Source of the DNA: Endomicrobium sp.
GTDB lineage: Bacteria > Elusimicrobiota > Endomicrobiia > Endomicrobiales > Endomicrobiaceae
DNA: 7,912 nucleotides
Direction of reading: 5' to 3'
NCBI GenBank assembly: GCA_031273885.1
Contig: JAISRA010000038.1
Coordinates: forward strand, 1 to 7,912
Shown here: in pieces, positions 1 to 6,119 of the stretch
Position numbering within the stretch: position 1 is the stretch's first letter
Layout of the letters: every line of letters begins with the position of its first letter
Translations under genes and position numbers: made by a program
Notes under the pieces: generated by a model
Told to the model about the DNA's origin: nothing
The model's database searches: none
The model's input: only the letters and a program-made list of their open reading frames with translations

Positions 1-537
1 GTGAAAGAATATGTAGATGCATCTGAGGCATATTTGAAAGCTGTCGAAAAGAATCCGTTTTTAAAAAATATAGCTGTGCCCAATGATGTAATAAAATCGA
101 TACAGGCTTATGCCGTAGTCACTTCAATAGCTACCCCTGACGAGAACTTTCTTTCAGAGATGAGAAAAAGTGTGGAAGCTATTACAGGTGTTGACGAGAT
201 AGTGTTTGATGCATTGGTATTTAAACGGTATATGGAAGTTGTAAATTTAATATTGCTTTACAGAAATGTGTCTTCAATTTTTATTCTGGCAACTCTTATA
301 TTGTTTATCATTAGGTGTGTCTTGTATATTTGGGAACAAAAATTAAGCAGAATAAAGTTTGCTAAAAATATTTTTTCATATCTAATAGCGTCGACATTTG
401 GCTTTCTTGTTATATTTGTGATGTGTTCTTATATGCAGTACACTTTGTCAATTGATGAGTCTGCAGTTTTGTTAATAGTGGTGTTTACCGCCGCTATTGG
501 AGTTATATTGGATAGGAATTATGCCAAGACGCCTTAA
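1..537 (+). CDS. ftsX: Cell-division ABC transporter permease FtsX, C-terminal part (5' end outside window)
   Basis: FtsX is the inner-membrane half of the FtsEX complex, which passes ATP-driven conformational change to periplasmic cell-wall hydrolase activators at the septum. The 178 visible residues cover the end of the periplasmic domain, including the 'AYLKAVEKNPF' and 'VEAITGVDEIVFD' stretches that match the family's E-x-NPLP and LPGVEEV regions. Three hydrophobic segments follow at about residues 90-111, 124-146 and 152-171, the expected TM2-TM4. Roughly 110-120 N-terminal residues with TM1 should lie upstream, so the GTG at base 1 is probably an internal valine codon. The stop overlaps the start of the envC-like gene by 17 nt, implying coupled translation. 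Oddly, the cytoplasmic loop between TM2 and TM3 is short and lacks the usual 'EIEIMRLVGA'-like motif. Family assignment rests on topology, fragment matches and the EnvC neighbour. Confidence 0.8.
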   Translation: MKEYVDASEAYLKAVEKNPFLKNIAVPNDVIKSIQAYAVVTSIATPDENFLSEMRKSVEAITGVDEIVFDALVFKRYMEVVNLILLYRNVSSIFILATLILFIIRCVLYIWEQKLSRIKFAKNIFSYLIASTFGFLVIFVMCSYMQYTLSIDESAVLLIVVFTAAIGVILDRNYAKTP

Positions 538-1654
538 TATAATATGTGCTTCAATTATCGTATTAATATTGCTTTGTCATATGTCATTAATTCTTCTTGC
601 ATATGCTGAAGATGTAAATATAAAACTGCAGCAACTTTCTGAAGTACGAAAAACGATAAGAATAAAAGAGCATGAAAAAGAAAAATTTGCTTTACAGGAA
701 AAAAAATTTAAAAAAGAGTTAAGAGTTCTTAATGACAATATAGAACAAATTGAAAAAAAACTTCAAAAGTGTTCGTTAGATATAAAAACAACTCAGCGCA
801 ATCTTGAAAATTCTTCCAAAACATATAATGATGCCTTTTCAAAAAGTTTAAATTGGAATAAAATTATACTTGACGAAATAAAACTTTTTAATAAAATGAC
901 TTTTATTTTTTCATATGAGCAAAATCCTATGGAGTATAAGATCAGGTGCAAGTCTTTAGAATATAAAAAGGCTAATTTTGAAAAAGAAAGAAAAGCAGTG
1001 ATTGTTTCTGCTATGGATATAAAAAGGTGGAAAAAATCTAAAAAAGATCTTTTAAATTTACGTCAACATGAAAATAATCTTATTGTTGAGTGTAAAAAGG
1101 TGATAAAAGAAAAGAACGAGCTTCTAAATACAACGTTAGGAAAGAGGCTTAAAGCAGAAAAAGAACTAAAAGCATTAAACGAAAGTGCAAAAGCGATGCA
1201 GGTATTGATTAATAAAATTAATATGTCAAGGACGGTATCAGCACGTGTTTCTACGCCAAAAGTAAAAAGAAAAAAATCACTTCCATGGCCTGTAGATGGC
1301 AAAATTCTTGCTAAATTTGGTAAAAATAAACATCCTGAACTTGACACTTATGTTATAAATAACGGAGTAAAAATAGCTGCTGGTGATTTTTGTCAAGTAA
1401 AAAGCATCGATTCTGGTATTGTTGTTTTTACAGGGCCATTTCGCTCATATGGTAAAGTTGTTATAATAGATCATAATAATTCAACTTTTTCAGTGTATGG
1501 TCTTTTAGAACGTATACTTGTTAAAGATGATCAAAAGGTGTCGCAGGGTACAGTTATTGCGGAGTTGGGCAGTGGTAAACGCAGTATTTTATATTTTGAA
1601 ATAAGGCAAAATAATATTCCTGATGATCCAGCTTTATGGTTGCAGGAAAAATAG
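521..1654 (+). CDS. envC: EnvC-like murein hydrolase activator (coiled coil plus degenerate LytM/M23 domain)
   Basis: EnvC-type proteins are periplasmic partners of FtsX that switch on LytC-type amidases during daughter-cell separation. I chose the ATG at 521 (377 aa): it follows an AGGA at 514-517, although spacing is short, and it starts directly with an export signal (basic MPRR, hydrophobic to about residue 27, likely cut after AYA29). A TTG at 497 would add eight residues and has no Shine-Dalgarno. Residues about 32-235 are charged K/E-rich heptad sequence, a long coiled coil. Residues about 255-374 form the LytM fold, ending in 'ILYFEIR' and 'DDPALWL', close to E. coli EnvC's 'SLYFEIR' and 'NPQPWL'. 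Zinc ligands are replaced: N280 and K284 stand where active M23 enzymes have His and Asp, and Y358 and L328 replace histidines. It is therefore an activator, not an endopeptidase. ctpA follows after 39 nt. Confidence 0.87.
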   Translation: MPRRLNIICASIIVLILLCHMSLILLAYAEDVNIKLQQLSEVRKTIRIKEHEKEKFALQEKKFKKELRVLNDNIEQIEKKLQKCSLDIKTTQRNLENSSKTYNDAFSKSLNWNKIILDEIKLFNKMTFIFSYEQNPMEYKIRCKSLEYKKANFEKERKAVIVSAMDIKRWKKSKKDLLNLRQHENNLIVECKKVIKEKNELLNTTLGKRLKAEKELKALNESAKAMQVLINKINMSRTVSARVSTPKVKRKKSLPWPVDGKILAKFGKNKHPELDTYVINNGVKIAAGDFCQVKSIDSGIVVFTGPFRSYGKVVIIDHNNSTFSVYGLLERILVKDDQKVSQGTVIAELGSGKRSILYFEIRQNNIPDDPALWLQEK

Positions 1655-1683
1655 ATACGATCGAAACAACGAATAATAATAAT

Positions 1684-1687
1684 GGAG
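1684..1687 (+). promoter_or_regulatory. Shine-Dalgarno GGAG deciding the ctpA start
   Basis: GGAG lies 6 nt before the ATG at 1694. It overlaps the alternative in-frame ATG at 1682, which has no comparable site upstream. This spacing and the signal peptide that begins at 1694 favour the downstream start. Confidence 0.6.
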
Positions 1688-1693
1688 ATAGCA

Positions 1694-2974
1694 ATGAAAT
1701 TCTGGGAAAAAGTTACGTGCGCATCCATGTTGGTAGTTTTTTGTGCTACTAATATATTTGCGTCAAACGATGAAATGTGCGATAGGCTGAGGTTACTTAT
1801 AGATGTTATGGATTTGATAAATACGAATTATGTTTCTGAAACAAATCCTAAAGATTTGGTTGTTGGCGCTATTAAGGGTGTTGTTGCTACTTTGGATCCT
1901 TTTTCCCAATATATGGAAGAAAAAGCATACAGAAACATGAAAAACGAAACTAGAGGATCTTACAATGGAATTGGGCTTCGTATTATGATCAGGAATGATT
2001 TTTTAACTATAGTGTCACCCCTACCTGATAGTCCGGCGTACAGAGCGGGCGTTCTTCCTGAAGACAGAATTTTTAAAATCGATGGCAAATGTACTGCTGG
2101 TATGTCTAGTAGTGAAGCTATTAATTTAATGCGCGGAAAAGCTGGTAAAAAAGTTAAGATTACAATTTTAAGAGATAACCTTCCGGGTGAGTTGGAATTT
2201 AATCTTGTAAGAGAAAAAATAAAAATTGAAACCGTAAAAGCTATTATGCTTGATGACGATATAGTCTATATAAGACTCAAAGAATTTAATGCTCAGAGTG
2301 CAGGTGATATAAAAAAAGTCTTGACAAATTATCAAAAACAAGGGATTAAGGCTTTAATACTGGATTTAAGAAACAATCCAGGGGGACTTTTAGATTCCGC
2401 CATTAACATAATCAGTATGTTTATAAAAGACAGAAAACTTGCTCTTACCACCAGAGGAAAGATTGCAGAAATAAAAAAAGAATATTTTACGACAGGAGAC
2501 GGAGAATTTTCTGATTTGCCGATTGTTATACTTATAAATAAAGGTTCAGCTTCTGCTTCTGAAATATTGTCAGGAGTGATGCAAGATTTTAAGAGGGCAT
2601 TGATAATAGGAAGTAACACATTTGGGAAGGGAAACATTCAGACTGTTTTACCTTTGCCTGGCAGGACTGCCTTAAAACTTACAGTGGCGAAGTATTATCT
2701 TCCATCAGGTCGTTCTATAAACGGTTTTGACAATAATAATGCAAAAAACGGAATAACTCCTGATATAGAAATTAAAATTGGGATGGAAGACGAAATTAAA
2801 CTTTATATGCAAGGAGAGATTATTTCTGCAAGTAATAAAGATTATAAATCTATTGTTGACATGGAAAAGAAAGTTGAAGATAAAGTTTTAAATAAGGCTT
2901 TAGAAATTATAAGAGAAAATAAAGTGATTGAAAAAATAAAACTTTCAACAGCTTTAACTGATTTAAAAAAATAA
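1694..2974 (+). CDS. ctpA: Carboxy-terminal processing protease CtpA/Prc family (peptidase S41)
   Basis: This is a periplasmic serine protease that trims C-termini of envelope proteins; in several Gram-negatives CtpA or Prc controls levels of peptidoglycan hydrolases. From the ATG at 1694 it has 426 residues. Residues 1-23 look like a signal peptide ending IFA/SN. An N-terminal helical part with the 'ATLDPFSQYM' motif is at about 64-74. A PDZ domain spans about 88-160 ('GIGLRI', 'SPAYRAGVLPEDRI', 'AINLMRGKAG'). The S41 core runs from about 185 to 360, with 'LDLRNNPGGLL' at 223-233. The catalytic residues appear intact: S287 in 'GSASASE', D298 in 'MQDF' and K312 in 'TFGKGN'. Their spacings (11 and 25 from the serine) equal those of Prc S430/D441/K455. 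It sits 39 nt after the EnvC-like gene and 25 nt before the next gene. The natural substrate cannot be read from the sequence; a hydrolase regulator is an attractive guess. Confidence 0.93.
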   Translation: MKFWEKVTCASMLVVFCATNIFASNDEMCDRLRLLIDVMDLINTNYVSETNPKDLVVGAIKGVVATLDPFSQYMEEKAYRNMKNETRGSYNGIGLRIMIRNDFLTIVSPLPDSPAYRAGVLPEDRIFKIDGKCTAGMSSSEAINLMRGKAGKKVKITILRDNLPGELEFNLVREKIKIETVKAIMLDDDIVYIRLKEFNAQSAGDIKKVLTNYQKQGIKALILDLRNNPGGLLDSAINIISMFIKDRKLALTTRGKIAEIKKEYFTTGDGEFSDLPIVILINKGSASASEILSGVMQDFKRALIIGSNTFGKGNIQTVLPLPGRTALKLTVAKYYLPSGRSINGFDNNNAKNGITPDIEIKIGMEDEIKLYMQGEIISASNKDYKSIVDMEKKVEDKVLNKALEIIRENKVIEKIKLSTALTDLKK

Positions 2975-2988
2975 TCAAGAGTGCTATC

Positions 2989-2993
2989 GGGAG
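2989..2993 (+). promoter_or_regulatory. Shine-Dalgarno GGGAG supporting a GTG start at 3000
   Basis: GGGAG is placed 6 nt upstream of the GTG at 3000. It is a better-spaced site than anything before the alternative in-frame ATG at 3027, which has only GAGAG-like purines about 4 nt ahead. It supports the longer form of the small membrane protein. Confidence 0.55.
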
Positions 2994-2999
2994 AATATA

Positions 3000-3440
3000 G
3001 TGGTTGCTAAAAAGAAGAGAGAAAATATGTGGATTAAAATATATATAATACTGCTTTTTTTATGCGGCGTAGGAATGTGGCTTTCTATTCAACCTGTTCA
3101 AAAACATAGGTTATCTATAGATGTTGCTCTTAATAAAAGAATAGTTGATGTTTTAGTTGCAAATGATGTAGTTCAAGATGATATTTTGATACAATATAGA
3201 AGAGAAAGAAATAAAAAAACTGCGCAATGGAATGAGTTTTACAAAACAGTAAAACTTAGATCAGGGAAAAATCTAAAGTCTTTAGAAGTAAGTTTTAGGA
3301 GCATTGCGCGGTCTCTGAAAATAGGTTTAAGTAAAGTGGATAATGTTGATGGCTCTACGACATATAAATTTTATTCTCCAACTAAGAATTATTATAACAT
3401 AACTTTTGTATCTAGAAATTCTTCAAAAGGTTGGTATTAA
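3000..3440 (+). CDS. Small membrane-anchored protein, possibly the N-terminal part of a YibQ-like (divergent polysaccharide deacetylase) protein
   Basis: I do not firmly recognise this 146-residue protein. It starts with a basic 'VAKKKRE' stretch and a single hydrophobic segment at about residues 11-29, giving a signal anchor with the rest in the periplasm. The soluble part (about 35-146) is lysine/arginine-rich, with predicted alternating helices and strands. Its pattern (a helix starting 'IDVALNKRIVDVL', a lone W, a 'LRSGKNLKSL' turn, a late 'DGSTTYKFYS') resembles the region preceding the catalytic domain in YibQ-type divergent polysaccharide deacetylases, which often follow envC and ctpA. 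If so, the deacetylase domain is absent. The stop at 3438-3440 comes 2 nt before tsaD, leaving no room for it. Alternatives are a lineage-specific divisome accessory protein or an SPOR-like protein. Start GTG is chosen on its Shine-Dalgarno. Coding status is supported by tight packing and length, function only weakly. Confidence 0.7.
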   Translation: MVAKKKRENMWIKIYIILLFLCGVGMWLSIQPVQKHRLSIDVALNKRIVDVLVANDVVQDDILIQYRRERNKKTAQWNEFYKTVKLRSGKNLKSLEVSFRSIARSLKIGLSKVDNVDGSTTYKFYSPTKNYYNITFVSRNSSKGWY

Positions 3441-3442
3441 AA

Positions 3443-4462
3443 GTGAATATATTTGCGCTGGAAACTTCTTGTGATGAAACATCTGCTTCGGTAGTTTCTG
3501 GATTAAATATAAAATCTGTTGTTGTATCGTCACAAATAAAAATACATGCTAAGTTTTTTGGTGTAGTTCCTGAGCTTGCAAGCCGAGCGCATATAGAAAA
3601 TATAAATGTAGTAATATCTCAAACTTTACTAAAAGCAGGTATAAGTTTTGACGATTTTTCAAAGAAAATTGATGCTATTGCTTTTACTGTCGGACCTGGA
3701 CTTGCCGGTGCGCTTCTTGTTGGAACAATTGCCGCAAAATCTGTTGCCAGTATTTACAAAAAACCCTTGATCCCAGTAAATCATTTGGAAGGTCATTTAT
3801 ATTCTTCTTTTATTGAAAAGAAGTCAATAAAGCCTCCGTTTTTAAGTATAATAATATCGGGAGGGCATACTGAGCTTATAATAGTAGAGGATTTTGGAAA
3901 ATATATAACACTTGGTAGTACAAGAGACGATGCTGTAGGGGAAGCATTTGATAAAGCTGCCAAGATGCTAGATCTTTCGTATCCTGGGGGGCCTATAATA
4001 GATAGAAGAGCTGAACGAGGGAATTATCAAGCGATAAAATTTTCAAGACCATATTTAAAAGACAGCTGGGATTTTTCTTTTTCAGGAATAAAAACAGCGC
4101 TTTTAAATTATTTAAAAATAAATCCTGTTAAAAATGAAAAACATTTAAATGATATATGTGCTTCTTTTAGACAGACAGTTGCTGAAACTCTTGTTTTTAA
4201 AGCCTTTAAAGCTGCAAAGGAATTTAGATTAAAACAGATTGCTTTAGGCGGTGGCGTTAGTGCAAATTCGCTAATAAGGAAAATGTTTGTGGAATTTGGC
4301 CGAATAAATAAGATGAAGATTTTTCTTCCGGTGGTTTCTTACTGTACGGATAATGCTGCTATGGTTGGCTATGCAGCGTATCTAAAACAAAAAAAATGTG
4401 GATTAAATTATAGTTTGATTCAGTTAAAGTCTAATCCGTCGCTTTCATTAGAAAATTGGTAA
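3443..4462 (+). CDS. tsaD: tRNA N6-threonylcarbamoyladenosine transferase TsaD (Gcp/YgjD/Kae1 family)
   Basis: TsaD transfers the threonylcarbamoyl group to A37 of ANN-decoding tRNAs, working in the cytoplasm with TsaB and TsaE on threonylcarbamoyl-AMP made by TsaC. The GTG at 3443 gives 339 residues (E. coli has 337) and the standard opening 'NIFALETSCDETSAS'. A TTG at 3431 is possible but adds four residues beyond the family norm. Visible motifs in order are 'VPELASRAH' (42-50), 'VGPGLAGALLVG' (83-94), the metal-binding 'NHLEGH' with H114 and H118, 'ISGGHTEL' (138-145), 'DDAVGEAFDK' (162-171), 'YPGGP' (180-184), 'FSGIKTAL' (213-220), 'GGGVSAN' (269-275) and 'CTDNAAM' with the third metal ligand D303. 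Nothing essential is missing. It begins 2 nt after the preceding stop and so is probably translated from the same message. It ends the run of close-packed genes. Confidence 0.96.
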   Translation: MNIFALETSCDETSASVVSGLNIKSVVVSSQIKIHAKFFGVVPELASRAHIENINVVISQTLLKAGISFDDFSKKIDAIAFTVGPGLAGALLVGTIAAKSVASIYKKPLIPVNHLEGHLYSSFIEKKSIKPPFLSIIISGGHTELIIVEDFGKYITLGSTRDDAVGEAFDKAAKMLDLSYPGGPIIDRRAERGNYQAIKFSRPYLKDSWDFSFSGIKTALLNYLKINPVKNEKHLNDICASFRQTVAETLVFKAFKAAKEFRLKQIALGGGVSANSLIRKMFVEFGRINKMKIFLPVVSYCTDNAAMVGYAAYLKQKKCGLNYSLIQLKSNPSLSLENW

Positions 4463-4700
4463 GTTAGTAAGAAGGATGAACTTCCAATAATTTTGACTGC
4501 AATTTTGAAAAGCAAAAGTTTATATGCCATTGTTCATTCCATTTCCGGTAAATTATATCTTTATTTTACTATTCTTTGTTTTAAAATCTTGGAAGTATTA
4601 TATTATGTATGTACGTATAAGAAATTTGATATTTTGATATAAGGATGAAATAATATACTAACAAATTTGCAGATTTAATATTGAAAGTTATTTTTATAAA
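4463..4700 (+). other. 238-bp spacer between tsaD and dusB; possible decayed coding sequence, no assignable gene
   Basis: No RNA gene or clear terminator hairpin is visible. The tsaD reading frame stays open for 59 codons past the tsaD stop (4463-4639, stop 4640-4642), long for such AT-rich DNA. It contains no ATG or GTG and matches nothing I know. The + strand is T-rich here, unlike the purine-rich sense strands of the neighbouring genes, so a decayed minus-strand gene is equally possible. Weak promoter-like pairs for dusB can be drawn, for example TTGTTT at 4576-4581 with TATATT at 4599-4604 (17-nt spacer), or TTGATA at 4634-4639 with TATACT at 4654-4659 (only 14 nt). Neither is convincing. 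Confidence 0.4.
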
Positions 4701-5660
4701 ATGAAAAAATTAATTATTGGGAAAATTGAACTTAATAATAATATTCTACTTGCTCCTATGGCAGGAATAACAGATTTGCCTTTGCGTCTTCTCGCAAAGA
4801 GAGGAGGAGCTGGACTTGTATATACAGAAATGGTTTCGTCAAAGGCGCTTGTGCATAATGACAAGAAAACAAAAAGACTTTTAAAAATATTAGACGAAGA
4901 AAGACCTGTTGCTGCTCAGATTTTTGGTAACGATTCTTATAGTATGGCAGAAGCAGCAAAAATTGTAAGAGATATGGGGGCAGATATTGTCGATCTTAAC
5001 TTGGGCTGTCCGGTAAGAAAAATAACCAGTATCGGTGCTGGTGTAAAACTTCTTGCTGATGAAAAAAACTTGGTAAAAATTTTAGAATCAGTTGTAAAAA
5101 GTGTTGATATTCCTGTTACAATTAAAATTCGTACAGGTTTTCTAACGGGACAATGTGTGGCTTCGAAAATTGTTAAAACAGCTCAAAATTGTGGTATAAA
5201 AATGGTTGCTGTGCACGCAAGATGTTCATCGCAAAGACATAAAGGGAATCCTGATTTAGAAGCATTTGCAAACGCTTGTTATGATTCAGAAATTCCTGTC
5301 GTTGCAAACGGCGGAATTGTTGATGAAAAAACAGCCTCAGATTTTTTGAAAATATCGAATTGCGCAGGAATTATGATAGGACGAGGAGCAATAGGTAATT
5401 ATTCTATATTTAATAGACTCGAGAAGTTTTTTAGCAACAGTAAAATGCAACCTTTGCCATCAAAAAAAGAAAAAATAGAATGGCTGAAACAGCATGCGAA
5501 ATATTCTATAGAACATTATGGTGAAAAGAAAGGACTTGTTGTGATGAGAAAAGTTACTCACTATTATGTAAAAGATTTGCCAAATGCAGCGAAAATACGC
5601 AGTATGCTTAACATGACGATTAGTATTTCTGATTTTAATGAGTTGATAAAATTTATTTAA
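4701..5660 (+). CDS. dusB: tRNA-dihydrouridine synthase, DusB/NifR3 type
   Basis: This FMN-dependent cytoplasmic enzyme reduces specific D-loop uridines of tRNA to dihydrouridine using NADPH. The 319 residues match the usual length. The N-terminal TIM barrel shows 'LLAPMAGITDLPLR' (16-29), 'YTEMVSSKAL' (41-50), 'AAQIFG' (71-76) and 'VDLNLGCPVRK' (97-107), the last holding the proposed catalytic C103. It also shows 'VTIKIRTG' (139-146) with the flavin-contacting lysine K142, 'VHARC' (171-175) with H172, 'VVANGGI' (200-206), and the FMN-phosphate loop 'IMIGRGAIGN' (224-233). The C-terminal helical tRNA-binding region has 'KGLVVMRKVTHYYVK'. The subtype (DusB rather than DusA or DusC) follows the overall motif style and is less certain than the family. 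No good Shine-Dalgarno precedes the ATG, yet the family opening 'IGKIELNNNILLAPM' fits this start. The sequence around the Dus 'HGRTREQ-Y-G' motif is altered to 'HARCSSQRHKG'. Its stop overlaps the ATG of a broken downstream reading frame. Confidence 0.93.
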   Translation: MKKLIIGKIELNNNILLAPMAGITDLPLRLLAKRGGAGLVYTEMVSSKALVHNDKKTKRLLKILDEERPVAAQIFGNDSYSMAEAAKIVRDMGADIVDLNLGCPVRKITSIGAGVKLLADEKNLVKILESVVKSVDIPVTIKIRTGFLTGQCVASKIVKTAQNCGIKMVAVHARCSSQRHKGNPDLEAFANACYDSEIPVVANGGIVDEKTASDFLKISNCAGIMIGRGAIGNYSIFNRLEKFFSNSKMQPLPSKKEKIEWLKQHAKYSIEHYGEKKGLVVMRKVTHYYVKDLPNAAKIRSMLNMTISISDFNELIKFI

Positions 5661-5822
5661 TGAAATTATTTATGAGGAAGATTCTATTTTGTGTTTTTTT
5701 GTTGTTTTTCTTTCCTGTGTCTGTCGCGGTGTGACTTTTCGCTTGCATTTGAAATTAACATTTGTCATTACAGATTCTATAAATATTTAGTACAACTCTT
5801 TGTTTTAGCAGACAAACTGTAA
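5660..5822 (+). pseudogene. Remnant of an exported protein gene: signal peptide followed by stop and frameshift
   Basis: The A of dusB's TAA stop begins an ATG (TAATG), a typical translational-coupling junction. The frame reads MKLFMRKILF, then a strongly hydrophobic stretch, then FPVSVAV, which has all the parts of a Sec signal peptide with a VA-type cleavage site. A TGA at 5732-5734 ends it after 24 codons. The +1 frame is open across the junction, from 5676 to 5819 (stop 5820-5822), and continues with about 30 plausible codons beginning 'CDFSLAFEIN'. One indel near 5728-5734 would join the signal peptide to this stretch. The product is unrecognisable and short even when joined, so more has been lost or the downstream part has drifted. 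The alternative is chance: T-rich DNA easily mimics a hydrophobic leader. The coupled ATG and the basic n-region make decay the better reading. Confidence 0.45.
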
Positions 5823-6035
5823 TATTTGTTTATTGGTTATAGTTTTTAATTATAATGAAAAATTTTCAATGAATACAAAAAGTTTTTTGCCAGAAAGTTT
5901 TAAAATATTGGTATACAAGTATTTCTATTTTATATGTAATACGTGGTGGAATAGGAATATATGTTGAGTCAAAAAAAACAATACAGTGAAATTTAACACT
6001 CAATTTGGCATGCAATTATAAATAGTGCGACGGTA
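5823..6035 (+). other. Spacer upstream of the pal promoter; nothing assignable
   Basis: Short open stretches occur, but none has a start codon with a ribosome binding site. One is 5869-5967 (ATG, 32 codons, no Shine-Dalgarno). Another is 5873-5989, with no start codon, ending 'IRGGIGIYVESKKTIQ'. The second looks protein-like and could be further debris of the broken gene that begins at 5660. A 13-bp AT-only palindrome, TGAAAA-A-TTTTCA, lies at about 5856-5868. No tRNA, terminator or structured RNA was found by eye. Confidence 0.35.
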
Positions 6036-6074
6036 TTGCAATATGGTTGACAAAAAGATTATAATGTGTAGAGT
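6036..6074 (+). promoter_or_regulatory. Candidate sigma70-type promoter(s) for the pal-cpoB-tonB operon
   Basis: Two overlapping solutions fit. The first is TTGCAA at 6036-6041 with a perfect TATAAT at 6060-6065, spacer 18 nt. The second is a perfect TTGACA at 6047-6052 with TAGAGT at 6069-6074, spacer 16 nt. Each pairs one consensus hexamer with a weaker one, and the two perfect hexamers are only 7 nt apart, so they cannot act together. Either would start transcription roughly 40-50 nt before the pal ATG, leaving a short leader carrying the AAGGAG site. The position at the head of a clear operon after a long non-coding stretch supports it. Confidence 0.5.
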
Positions 6075-6107
6075 AGTTGTCTATTATAAGTTGCGAAATG
6101 TATATTC

Positions 6108-6113
6108 AAGGAG
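6108..6113 (+). promoter_or_regulatory. Strong Shine-Dalgarno AAGGAG of pal
   Basis: AAGGAG sits 6 nt before the pal ATG at 6120. It is the best ribosome binding site in the window, consistent with the high expression expected for Pal. Confidence 0.8.
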
Positions 6114-6119
6114 AATAAA

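Noticed and set aside
497..520. Upstream TTG start for the envC-like gene
   Set aside because: It lacks a Shine-Dalgarno and would put eight extra residues before a clean signal peptide.
1063..1347. 94-codon antisense open frame within the envC-like gene
   Set aside because: It lies wholly opposite a well-supported coiled-coil gene; its F/L/S-rich translation is what lysine/glutamate-rich sense codons give on the other strand.
2332..2637. 101-codon antisense open frame within ctpA
   Set aside because: It is opposite the S41 catalytic region, which is clearly the coding strand, and no recognisable domain or start signal is present.
4600..4642. Alternating ATGTATGTACGTATA and the repeated TTGATAT-TTTGATAT, considered as a regulatory site
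   Set aside because: The symmetry is imperfect and very AT-rich; there is no known operator resemblance.
5767..5823. Inverted repeat ATTACAG (5767-5773) / CTGTAAT (5817-5823), considered as a terminator or operator
   Set aside because: The arms are only 7 bp with a loop of over 40 nt, no T-run follows, and such matches are common in AT-rich DNA.
5856..5887. TGAAAA-A-TTTTCA palindrome and nearby AAAAAGTTTTTT, considered as terminators
   Set aside because: The stems are A/T only, with no GC-rich core and no proper loop.
5869..5967. 32-codon ATG open frame, considered as a small protein gene
   Set aside because: No ribosome binding site, unusual aromatic-rich composition and overlap with another open stretch in a different frame suggest chance.
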